Positions 56,601 through 64,000 of a stretch of DNA of 64,000 nucleotides are shown in pieces. How positions within the stretch are numbered: the stretch's first letter is position 1; each line of letters starts with the position of its first letter. The position numbers and the translations under genes are program-made. Under the pieces are notes generated by a model. It was not told the origin of the DNA. It saw nothing but the letters and a program-made list of their open reading frames with translations, and did not search any database. Where the stretch lies: contig RHMC01000020.1 in assembly GCA_003719395.1 (NCBI GenBank), positions 1 through 64,000 on the forward strand, written 5' to 3'. This DNA is from Streptomyces altiplanensis. Its GTDB lineage: Bacteria; Actinomycetota; Actinomycetes; Streptomycetales; Streptomycetaceae.

Positions 56601-57257
56601 TCAGACCTGACGCCATGTCAGCGTGTAGCGCCAGAACAGCCGGCGGCGCAGCCGTGCACCGGGCAGTGCGTGTCGGGTTGCGGCGACGATGTCGGGAAAG
56701 ATCATGGCTGGTGGCCGGGTTGGTGCGGTCATCGAGACCGGCCGGGGTGCTGTTCGGCCCTTGTTCTTGATCCAGCCCGTGGCGGCATTCAGCGGGATGG
56801 CGGTGGTACCGAGCAGGTGGTCGACGGGGGTCTGCGCGCGCCAGAGGCCGACGACGACCAGAGTCCCTCCGGGTGCCAGGTGCCGGCGGAAGTGGGGCAG
56901 AGCCTCGGTGAACGGCAGGTGGTGGATGGTGGCGACGCAGGTGATGACGTCGTAGGAATCAGCGGGGATCCCGGTCAGCGCGTCTGCGGCAGTGAAGGTC
57001 ACCGGGGCGGCCGCAGGGGTCAACTCCTGTGCCCGGGCGACGATTGCGGGATCGGAGTCGATTCCATGCACCGTCTTGGCGCGTGTGGCCAGGAGCCTGG
57101 CCAGGTCACCGCTGCCGGAGCCGATGTCCAGGGCCTTGTCGAAGCGCCCGGGAAGCTGACGCAGGATCCACCGGTGGTAATGGGCGTTGTGGTCCCAGGG
57201 GTGAGCGGCGTTGAACCGGTCAAGCGCGTGCAGGAGGCGGCGTGGCAGTGTCGTCAT
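56601..57257 (-). CDS. Class I SAM-dependent methyltransferase
   Basis: Intact, 218 residues. Motif I is A-L-D-I-G-S-G-S-G-D-L-A, then G-I-D-S-D as motif II, A-A-D-A-L and a post-motif D-V-I-T-C-V-A-T-I-H-H-L, as in the Methyltransf_11 group. A short helix start (W-D-H-N-A-H-Y-H-R-W) probably caps the active site. The substrate is unknown; the gene stands alone. Confidence 0.9.
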   Translation of the reverse strand: MTTLPRRLLHALDRFNAAHPWDHNAHYHRWILRQLPGRFDKALDIGSGSGDLARLLATRAKTVHGIDSDPAIVARAQELTPAAAPVTFTAADALTGIPADSYDVITCVATIHHLPFTEALPHFRRHLAPGGTLVVVGLWRAQTPVDHLLGTTAIPLNAATGWIKNKGRTAPRPVSMTAPTRPPAMIFPDIVAATRHALPGARLRRRLFWRYTLTWRQV

Positions 57258-57813
57258 GTGCCAAGTCCATCAGGCCCTCTGTCCAGCCGTACCCCTCCTC
57301 ACCGGGGAAGTGCCGCCTGAGCCAGAACCTGCCTTCGGGTACTGAGCCAGTGGAGGAGGACAAGACGGTGAAGAAGGGCAAGGCGGTGGAGGCGCGGATG
57401 GCGCTCGAGTACGCCCGCGAAACCCCCGGTGACAGCGTGACCGCGTAGCCGCCGACGCCGGGCGTCCGCCGGGCATGCTGTTCCTGGAGACGGCCTGCCC
57501 GGGACGGTGAGTGTGCGGGACCGGGCGGAGGTGATCTCCGCCCGGGAGAGTGAAGACAGACGTTCATCGCCTCCGCGGCCGCCCGGGTGCGCCGTCTCTG
57601 CTCGTGCGGTCAAAACTGTGACGCGCGCCGCCCTGGCCGCCACCTTCACCCTGGGGCCCATGGCCCTCTGCGTGACGGCCCGGACGTGTACGGCGCCGCC
57701 GGTCCGCAGCGCGCGAACCGGCGGCCCCGCCGTTCCTCCTGGCGCCGGTACCCCCGGTCTCGATGTGCCAGGCATGGGCAAGCGGATCGGTGTCCGGCAC
57801 GGCGATGTTCCTG
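57258..57813. other. Intergenic, no gene seen
   Basis: About 550 bases with several open frames on both strands, none with recognisable motifs or good start sites. Confidence 0.4.
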
Positions 57814-58392
57814 TCAGTCGTGGTCGGGGCGGAGCTTGCGGTTGGTGCCGGAGCGGGCGATGTCCAGGTCCAGGAACGAAGTCAGCACGGTGCCGTTGTT
57901 CCAGAAACCGAGCAGGTTGATGTCGATCAGCGTCAGATGCTGGCGGGCGGCGAATGCGCGGGCCGGTTTCGTGAAGACGCAGGAAGCGACGAAGACGGGG
58001 ACGTCGGCGCCGTGTTCGGCGCGGGCGGTGCCGTTGAACATCTGGATGTCGCGGCTGCCGACCGTGCGATGTTTCGCGTAGCGCTTGCACTGAATGACAA
58101 TCTTTCGTCCGTCGGGCAGGCAGCCGATCACGTCGGCTCCCAGATCACCGGCACCGCCGACCCGCTTCACCTCCGTGCAGCCGTCCCGGCGGCACAGCTG
58201 GGCGATGTACTCCTCGAACTCGCGGTCGTCCATCGCCCAGACCGCCTCCAGCGACCGGCGCGCCTGCCGCTGTGCTTCTTCGGCGAGCCGGGCCTTCTCG
58301 GCCTGCGCTTCGCGCCGTCCGGCACGTACCAGGCCCGTGATGACGAGCGCGGTGACTACAGCGGCCAACGCCACCAGCAGGACTGTCCCCAT
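57814..58392 (-). CDS. Membrane-anchored Mrr-type restriction endonuclease-like protein
   Basis: Intact, 192 residues. An N-terminal membrane helix (residues 3-22) and a short coiled part (A-E-K-A-R-L-A-E-E-A-Q) precede the Mrr catalytic fold: D-R-E-F-E-E-Y-I-A-Q-L, then G-G-A-G-D-L-G-A-D-V-I with the catalytic Asp, and K-I-V-I-Q-C-K-R-Y with the Gln-x-Lys. It may cleave foreign or modified DNA entering at the membrane. It is common in Streptomyces and stands alone here. Confidence 0.88.
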   Translation of the reverse strand: MGTVLLVALAAVVTALVITGLVRAGRREAQAEKARLAEEAQRQARRSLEAVWAMDDREFEEYIAQLCRRDGCTEVKRVGGAGDLGADVIGCLPDGRKIVIQCKRYAKHRTVGSRDIQMFNGTARAEHGADVPVFVASCVFTKPARAFAARQHLTLIDINLLGFWNNGTVLTSFLDLDIARSGTNRKLRPDHD

Positions 58393-58955
58393 GCCTGTTT
58401 ACCCCTCCCGTGCCTCCGGCGGTGCCGCCTTGTTACTCCCCGCCCGGCGGGCGGTCTATCCGGCGGGGCCGGCAGGCAGAAGTACCTGGCACATCTTCTG
58501 AGGGGCCGCTCGGACCGCGATGATGCGGCCCGGCTCCTCGCGGGGCTCCTGCCTCAAAAGCGGGACGAAGGGCTCCTGCATACCCAGGCCCTGTTCGCAC
58601 TCGCCCGGCGCTGGACGGACGTTCTCCGGGCGGTGCTGCGTGACAAGAGGCCGGGAACCGGGCCGCTGCTGGATGTGGTGGGGCGGTGGTGTGGGTGCCC
58701 CCTGCTGAAGCCGGGAACCAGGGGCGACGGCGCGTTCCCGGATGCCGTCCTGGACCTTGGCGGCCATCTTGGCGGCGGCCTCGATCATGTGGTGGCCCTC
58801 CCCCACCGTGGCGACGCCGGTCACCTGTTTCTGGTCCCGCCCGGCCTTCTTCTGGTCCCGACCGGCCTCCGCACCGACGGCGAGTCGATGATGCCCGCGG
58901 ACGGGTCGACACCACGGCCCTGCGCTGCGCGAGCCGGCCTTCCCCGAGCCGATGG
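58393..58955. other. Unassigned region
   Basis: A plus-strand frame from about 58460 reads A-A-R-L-L-A-G-L-L-P-Q-K and L-F-A-L-A-R-R-W-T-D-V-L-R-A-V with high G/C in third positions, which could be a helical-repeat scrap. No start or family is visible, so I do not call it. Confidence 0.3.
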
Positions 58956-58984
58956 TTCGTAGTACGAAGCATGGCGAGTAACGT
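58956..58984 (+). promoter_or_regulatory. MarR promoter with overlapping dyad
   Basis: TTCGTAGTACGAA (58956-58968) is a perfect 13-bp palindrome. Its left half is in the -35 position, 17 bases before TAACGT (58979-58984), which stands 6 bases before the ATG. This suits autorepression of a leaderless transcript. Confidence 0.7.
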
Positions 58985-58990
58985 GGCCGC

Positions 58991-59404
58991 ATGACTTCCG
59001 ACGCCCTCGTGGATGCCCTTGTCCGCAGCACCTTCCAGGTGGTGGGCGTGCTCACCCGCATCGGAGCCGAGCGCGACCTCTCACTCACCCAGCTTCGGGT
59101 CCTCGGCATCCTCCGCGACCGCCGCCCGCGCATGACCGAGCTCGCAGCGTTCCTCGGATTGGACAAATCGACCCTGTCCGGCCTCGTCGACCGTGCCGAA
59201 CGCCGGGGGCTGGTGGCCAGGGGCAAAAACCCCCAGGACCGCCGTGTCGTCGATGTGTTCCTCACCCCCGCCGGCCTGGAACTGGCGGAGCAGGTGTACG
59301 GCGAGGTCCGACGCGCACTGGCACCTGCGGCGGAACGGCTCAGCCCGCAAGACCGCGACCAACTTGTCCAGCTGCTGCACACCGCCCTGCACTCGCACGA
59401 CTGA
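58991..59404 (+). CDS. MarR-family regulator
   Basis: Intact, 137 residues. The winged helix is L-S-L-T-Q-L-R-V-L-G-I-L-R-D-R, then M-T-E-L-A-A-F-L-G-L-D-K-S-T-L-S-G-L-V-D-R-A and the wing P-Q-D-R-R-V-V-D-V. No regulatory cysteine is visible. It is convergent with a secreted CrtC-like gene, so its targets may be elsewhere or only itself. Confidence 0.93.
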   Translation: MTSDALVDALVRSTFQVVGVLTRIGAERDLSLTQLRVLGILRDRRPRMTELAAFLGLDKSTLSGLVDRAERRGLVARGKNPQDRRVVDVFLTPAGLELAEQVYGEVRRALAPAAERLSPQDRDQLVQLLHTALHSHD

Positions 59405-59495
59405 GGCCGTCTTCTTCCAAAGGTTCGCCCCGGGACCAGTGTTCGTTCCCGGGGCGATGTCGGAGTGTGTCAGGCGAGGGCGGCTTGCCCGGTGA

Positions 59496-60580
59496 TCAGG
59501 AGCCCCACTCGCCGGTCATCTCGACGTAGTTCTCGCCACGGACCTTCCCGCCGTCGTACGTACCGGCGAAAGCCGCTGCGGCCTCGAGGTAACCGCTCCC
59601 GTCGGGAGTCCCGATCTCCTGGTCCGGGTTTCCGATGACCCGTACGTCGAGCTCGGAACGCAGCGCGGGAATGCTGATGTGCCAACGGGTGGGATACGTC
59701 TGGCCGGTGGCCGGACTGGTCCACTGCCGGGAGACGCCCTGCGCGAGCGGCTTGACGTCGACCACGTCGTAGGAGCCGTCCGGATGGAGGACCGTCGCCC
59801 AGCTGTCCTTGGTCCCGCTGCCGACCGTGTCCCAGATGGCGACCTTGTCACCATTGGGCATGCTGAGGTTCATCCACGTCCACCGGGTCAGCGACGTCGG
59901 CATCTCCCCCCACTGCCTGTCCAGCCAGGAGGTGCCCCTGACCCTGTGCTTCCTGCCCTCGACGGCGAGCGTTCCGGACGTCCGCATCTCCGGGAGCGCG
60001 AACTCGTGGTTCGGTACGCCGTCGACGAGGTTGAAAACGCCGGTCGACGCGTAGTTCATGGCGGGGCCGGTGGGTGCCAGCTGGACATCGAGAGCTCCCC
60101 ACGGCGTCTGGACCTGCACCGACTGACGGACGGAGTCACCCGTCCCGCTCAGCCCCGGGGCCTTGATGCCGAGCTTGCCCTCACTCCACCGATAGTCCTC
60201 CGGCTCGACCATCGCGTCGTAGTCCTTGTACCACCCGGTGGTCTTGTTGATCACCGAGAACGTCCAACGGTACGCGGCCTCGTCCCTGTTCGGGAGGATG
60301 CGCGTGTGGACCTGAAGACCGAACTCCTGGCCGTCAGCCTTCACCGAGCCGGTGAAGTAGATCGAGTCGAACCAGGTCTGCTCCGGCCCGGCGGCGTGCC
60401 GGCCCAGGTCGGCCGTGGGATCGGCCACGGCCGGGATCCCTGACGTGGCGGAGCGGACGGTCGGTGTTGCGGACGGGGCGGTCGCGCCTGGGCCGATGAG
60501 CCGGCGAACGTACCGAACGCCAAAACCGTTGCCGCGGCGACCAGGGTTGCCGCTCGGCGCTTGGTCCGGGTTGCGGGCAT
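59496..60580 (-). CDS. Secreted CrtC/AttH lipocalin-like protein (frameshifted)
   Basis: The ATG at 60580 has AAGGAGG upstream and begins a signal peptide (R-T-K-R-R-A-A-T-L-V-A-A-A-T-V-L-A-F). Near 60500 the frame changes, and the mature part of about 330 residues follows, with W-F-D-S-I-Y-F-T-G, G-T-S-W-L-D-R-Q-W-G and the final Y-V-E-M-T-G-E-W. These motifs mark the CrtC/AttH lipocalin-like superfamily (carotenoid hydratases and related secreted hydrolases). The substrate is unknown. A dyad covers its promoter. Confidence 0.85.
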
Positions 60581-60701
60581 GAAGATTCCTCCTTGCATCG
60601 GAGGCGGACGAGACCGTCACTCACCCACCGGCGCGACCGGCAAAGCCGCAGATGATCACCATCGTTGCGAAATCACTCCTGGCCGAGCCATTTGTTCGCA
60701 A

Positions 60702-60727
60702 TACCAACAACTTCATATTGGTTGGTA
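60702..60727 (-). promoter_or_regulatory. Operator over the CrtC-like promoter
   Basis: TACCAAC (60702-60708) and GTTGGTA (60721-60727) form an inverted repeat with a 12-nt spacer. On the minus strand TTGACG and CAATAT are 17 bases apart and the dyad overlaps the -10 box, so a repressor bound here would block transcription of the CrtC-like gene. The regulator is not adjacent. Confidence 0.55.
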
Positions 60728-61177
60728 ATCCAAACAGCGTCAAGCGCAACGAGGCCCGCCCGCCGGGCCGAGTCCGCTCCGCCCCGGCCGAGTTCCGCTC
60801 TCCCTGGAGGTCGTCCGGTCCGATGCCATGGCCGGGAAAACGGGGCAGGACACCATGGCGCTGGGGGTGCTGTGGGGCATCCCCGCGACGGAAGGGACCG
60901 AGCGGCGATCACACCGACCGCAGGAGCGCCGGCCTGCGGACAGAGGGCGGGTGCACCGTGGACGCCGCGGGAGGAGACTGAGTGTGACGACGCAGCAGTT
61001 GGCAAATCAGCACGCTGGTTGGCAAGCGTCAAGGAAGGCGCCCGCAGAAAGGCTGCAACTGAGCGCTGCAGCCGGCCCGTGAGCGTTCCAGTCGGCCTCG
61101 TTGAATGCCGTTGTTGGCCTGGAGCGGCGCGAGGCCCGGCTGCCTTCGGTGTCAGTGGTCCCGCGTACGGTCTGTGC
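60728..61177. other. Intergenic upstream of the SMI1/KNR4 gene
   Basis: About 450 bases. No gene supported. TACGGT at 61166-61171 is the likely -10 box of the next gene. Confidence 0.4.
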
Positions 61178-62587
61178 ATGGTTGATCAAAACTCTCCCTC
61201 GCCCTCGGTGTACGACTTCGCGACCTGGGAGCCCGTGCTGCGGCTTCTGCGGGACAGCGGGGCGACGGAGCAGGCCGCCCCGTCCATCCGCGTGGCGGGA
61301 CGCATCGGCCGAGGGAGCTGGAGTCTGCCCCTGCGGCGACGGCTGCCGCCGCCCGGCCGGGCCGCCCAGGTCGAGGACATGCGGGACGAGACGAAGGCGG
61401 TGGAGCGGGTGCAGAGTGCGCTCGCGAACGCCGGTGTCGACGACATCTCGTTCACAGCGGAGATATCGCCGGACGGGAAGACCGCGCTCCGCCTGCTCGG
61501 GCAAAGCCCCGCCGTGGAGTCCGGCATCGGCACCCCGCACCCTGGGGCGCTCATCCTGGTCGAGGGCGCCGTTCCGCAGCCCTGGCACTGTCTTCCCGAT
61601 CCGGTGCCCGGGGCAGGGCCGGCTCCGTCGGCGGATCCGGTGTTGCTGGAGCGGGTGCTCTCTGAGCGGTTGCCCGATGCCATCGGCGCGACGGAGGCGG
61701 AGATCTCCGCTGCGGAAGCGCGCCTCGGCGTCACCCTGCCCGAGGAACTCAAGGTGCTCTACCGGGTGACACGGTCACGGTGGGAGGACTTGGGCGACGA
61801 CTACAAGGCAGCGGAGCGTGCATGCATGGCGGTCGGCTGCGAACTCTTCGCGTTGGACGACCTGTACATCGCCGACGCGTCGTCCCGCCCATGTCTTTGG
61901 AAGTTCGCGGCGATGGAAGCGGTCGTCACCCCGGCCGATGCCGCGGTGCAGGGCCTGGTGGGCTCGCCCGGCTGGATCGCCTTCGGGGACAACGGCGGTG
62001 GCGACCGGCTGGCGGTCGACCTGACACCCGGCCCGCGCGGACACACCGGGCAGATCATCATCCTCAGCCACGAGGAGAACATCGGCGCCTCCCTGGTCGC
62101 CGACTCGCTCACCGACCTGGTGATGAACCAGCACAGCAAGCGGGATGCCGGCTCGGGCGGAGACCAGCCGTCGGCCGTGGCCCACGTCAATATCCGCAGC
62201 CTGCCCAGCATCGAGGCCGCCGCACATCCCGGCTTGGAGGTCCTGTCCATCGGCGTATGGGACGCTGAGCCACTCAGCCTCGCCCCGGTCACCGAGCTGC
62301 CCCGCCTGAGGACCCTCGCCGCCTACCCTGACACGCTCGCCGATCCTCTGGAGATCGCCCGGCTCACCACGCTGGAGTTCCTGGAGCTCGGCCCGGCGGA
62401 ATGGCGTCTCCTCCTCGATGCGGGGGCCGTGCCGCGCAGTCTGTTGGCCGCCGCCATCACGGTGCACGGCAACCAGGACCCCCTGCCCATCGTGGCCATC
62501 GCCAACGACATCCTGGCCCTCTGGGACCGGCCCCAGATCATCCAGACCGTCCTCGACGGCGACCTCGGCCCCACGCCAAAGCCCTAG
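61178..62587 (+). CDS. SMI1/KNR4-domain protein with C-terminal repeat-like region
   Basis: Intact, 469 residues. The central SMI1/KNR4 domain (about 155-310) shows A-T-E-A-E-I-S-A-A-E-A-R-L-G-V-T-L-P-E-E and P-G-W-I-A-F-G-D-N-G-G-G-D. The C-terminal part (L-R-T-L-A-A-Y, L-E-F-L-E-L-G) resembles leucine-rich repeats. SMI1/KNR4 proteins often act as immunity partners of polymorphic toxins, but no toxin lies nearby. The ATG has no ribosome site; TACGGT stands six bases before it, so the transcript is probably leaderless. Confidence 0.85.
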   Translation: MVDQNSPSPSVYDFATWEPVLRLLRDSGATEQAAPSIRVAGRIGRGSWSLPLRRRLPPPGRAAQVEDMRDETKAVERVQSALANAGVDDISFTAEISPDGKTALRLLGQSPAVESGIGTPHPGALILVEGAVPQPWHCLPDPVPGAGPAPSADPVLLERVLSERLPDAIGATEAEISAAEARLGVTLPEELKVLYRVTRSRWEDLGDDYKAAERACMAVGCELFALDDLYIADASSRPCLWKFAAMEAVVTPADAAVQGLVGSPGWIAFGDNGGGDRLAVDLTPGPRGHTGQIIILSHEENIGASLVADSLTDLVMNQHSKRDAGSGGDQPSAVAHVNIRSLPSIEAAAHPGLEVLSIGVWDAEPLSLAPVTELPRLRTLAAYPDTLADPLEIARLTTLEFLELGPAEWRLLLDAGAVPRSLLAAAITVHGNQDPLPIVAIANDILALWDRPQIIQTVLDGDLGPTPKP

Positions 62588-62804
62588 CCGACGGGGGCAG
62601 CAAGTCGCGCAAGCGGCCGGTCGGCGCGGCGGGAGTCGCCCGCTTTCTGTCCTTCCAGCGCTGTCACGTCTTCTTGACTGTCGCAAAAGCGCGCGACCTG
62701 CCGCTTTGAACTGACCGCTTGCCAACTGACCTGCTGCGCCGCCTCAGGCCACTCGCCCCAGCCGCAAGCGGACACCACCGCCGCGCTCCTGTCGCCCCTA
62801 CGGC
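62588..62804. other. Intergenic
   Basis: About 220 bases after the SMI1/KNR4 gene. No gene or hairpin is clear. Confidence 0.4.
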
Positions 62805-62921
62805 GTGCCGGCGGCGCGGTTGGGCGCCGCCGAGGTGGCGCCGGCCACCACGATGCTCGGGGTGACGCGGCTGGCGGTCCCCGGCCAGATGGTCGAGCTT
62901 GAGGGGACCGCCGTCGCGTAA
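62805..62921 (+). pseudogene. RidA-family C-terminal scrap
   Basis: The frame ends V-A-P-A-T-T-M-L-G-V-T-R-L-A-V-P-G-Q-M-V-E-L-E and T-A-V-A-stop, which is the end of a Rid-family protein (P-A-T-x-x-G-V then V-E-x-E-x-T-A-V). The rest of the gene is missing. Confidence 0.5.
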
Positions 62922-62957
62922 GGGGACCTCGCCGTCCCTGCTGCTCGACGTACGTCA

Positions 62958-63167
62958 GTGTCCCGGTGTCCGCAGACCCGAGTACGTCTGGGCGAACTCC
63001 ACACCGGCCGGAAGAACCGGCCCGGCCAGGCCATCTTCACCTGCAGATCCTGCGGCTTCGTTGAGCACGCGGACCTGAACGCGTCTCACAACATCAGCCG
63101 ACGCGGCTGGTCGGCGCAGGTCCGCGGGGCCGAGTCACAGGCCCCTGCCCTCACGCTCCTCGCGTAG
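62958..63167 (+). pseudogene. IS605-type TnpB C-terminal remnant
   Basis: The frame contains G-R-K-N-R-P-G-Q-A-I-F-T-C-R-S-C-G-F-V-E and H-A-D-L-N-A-S-H-N-I, the second half of the TnpB zinc ribbon and the last catalytic Asp region. Only the final 60-70 residues are left. Confidence 0.8.
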
Positions 63168-63479
63168 TGGCGGGGTGGGGCGAGGTCTGACGGTTGAGTG
63201 GGGCCGTTCGCCGGGCCATTCGCCACGCTTTCGCCGGGGGCGCGCTCTTGGTCCGCCTGAGGCTGCGGCACAGCGTGAGGCCGTTCCTGCGTCGGCGTGA
63301 TGGAACAGGTCAGCCGTGACTGCGCAGTTCCGCGCAGTTCATGCCGAACTCGTCGAAGACGGCCTCGAGTCCGGGGGCCGAGCAACTTCTCACATGGGCA
63401 AGGGTACGGTCATGCCCGTGAGCGCGACCCGCCGACCTCTGGCCAACTGTGCTACCTGTACAGCGAGTAGGAGAATTTG
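63168..63479. other. Intergenic upstream of the methyltransferase
   Basis: About 310 bases. A minus-strand scrap near 63325-63395 reads A-V-F-D-E-F-G-M-N-C-A-E-L but is too short to call. Confidence 0.35.
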
Positions 63480-64000
63480 ATGACCTCTGACGACGTTGAG
63501 TTCCGCAAGCAGATACGGTCGGACATACCGCATTCCGCGCGGGTGTGGAACGCGTGGCTGGGCGGGAAGGACAACTATCCGGTGGACCGGGAGCTGGCCG
63601 ACGCGGTCACGGCCGCCTACCCGCAGATGGCCGACATCGCGCAGGCATCGCGTGCGTTCCAGGCCCGGGCGGTGCGCCACCTCACCACCTTGGGAGTGCA
63701 TCAGTTCCTGGATGTGGGAACAGGGCTTCCGGTGGAGAACAGCACCCACGAGGTCGCACAGGCCGTTGCGCCGCATGCCCGGATCGTCTACGTGGACAAC
63801 GACCCCATCGTCCTGGTCCATGCCGCAGCGCTGCTGACCAGCGCCCCGGAGGGCAGGACGGCCTACGTGGATGCGGATCTGTCCGACACGGACGTGGTGG
63901 TCGACGAGGCGGCGAAGACGCTGGACCTGTCCGAGCCGGTGGCGGTGCTCCTGCTGTCGACCCTGGGGCATCTGCCCCCGGCCGACGGAATCAAGGTGGT
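63480..64000 (+). CDS. SAM-dependent methyltransferase, PF04672 type (runs off right edge)
   Basis: The ATG at 63480 has GTAGGAG upstream and the frame is open to the window end (173 residues). It begins with R-S-D-I-P-H-S-A-R-V-W-N-A-W-L-G-G-K-D-N-Y and has Q-F-L-D-V-G-T-G-L-P and I-V-Y-V-D-N-D-P, the signature of the actinobacterial PF04672-type (DUF574) methyltransferase family. These proteins are numerous in Streptomyces and their substrates are mostly unknown. The part after about residue 173 is outside the window. Confidence 0.92.
   Translation, partial: MTSDDVEFRKQIRSDIPHSARVWNAWLGGKDNYPVDRELADAVTAAYPQMADIAQASRAFQARAVRHLTTLGVHQFLDVGTGLPVENSTHEVAQAVAPHARIVYVDNDPIVLVHAAALLTSAPEGRTAYVDADLSDTDVVVDEAAKTLDLSEPVAVLLLSTLGHLPPADGIKV

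Overview
The window is very GC-rich (about 70%), with strong G/C in third codon positions. It carries families typical of Streptomyces: a PF04672-type methyltransferase, DUF6233- and DUF2690-like proteins, many ECF41 sigma factors, GH87 glucanases and a citrulassin-type lasso peptide. The number of broken insertion sequences (IS5, IS21/IstB, IS630, IS605 types, a tyrosine-recombinase end) suggests an accessory region such as a chromosome arm. No rRNA, tRNA or CRISPR array was recognised.

A caution applies throughout. At least 25 single-base frameshifts fall inside otherwise well-preserved genes, about one per 2.5 kb. Reading always continues in a neighbouring frame with intact homology and codon bias, and several breaks lie in short G/C runs. 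I read most of them as uncorrected assembly indels rather than gene decay, so frameshifted genes are listed over their full corrected span.

Layout. 0-13 kb: a lipoprotein start, an SRPBCC-ArsR-DinB operon with two dyads upstream, RidA/HxlR, an NAD-binding dehydrogenase, a receptor-type ligand-binding protein, an MFS exporter, an ECF sigma factor beside a truncated partner, and a sirtuin. 13.3-28.8 kb, all on the minus strand: LacI regulator, two large secreted alpha-1,3-glucanases (GH87), sugar ABC importer (binding protein plus two permeases) and a cytoplasmic GH13 alpha-glucosidase. This reads as one alpha-1,3-glucan utilisation locus: secreted enzymes cut the polymer, the importer takes up oligosaccharides, the glucosidase releases glucose and LacI controls expression. 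29-41 kb: small secreted and membrane proteins, and two complete ECF41 sigma/carboxymuconolactone-decarboxylase loci with promoter matches upstream. Between them lie a protein with three phased operators, a TipAS-type MerR with a DUF2268 protease, and TetR-EamA. 41-49 kb: DUF1707 and VanZ-like proteins, then a complete lasso cluster (A-C-B1-B2-ABC exporter) for a citrulassin-like peptide. 49-64 kb: a SpoIIE-type phosphatase, an IS21 helper gene split by a small segment, a DsbA-like/quinone-reductase/HxlR module, a methyltransferase, an Mrr nuclease, MarR and CrtC-like genes, an SMI1/KNR4 protein, transposase scraps and a PF04672-type methyltransferase running off the right edge.

Many regulatory sites can be read directly: seven genes with a -10-like box 6-7 nt before the start codon (probable leaderless transcripts), and dyads upstream of most regulators.
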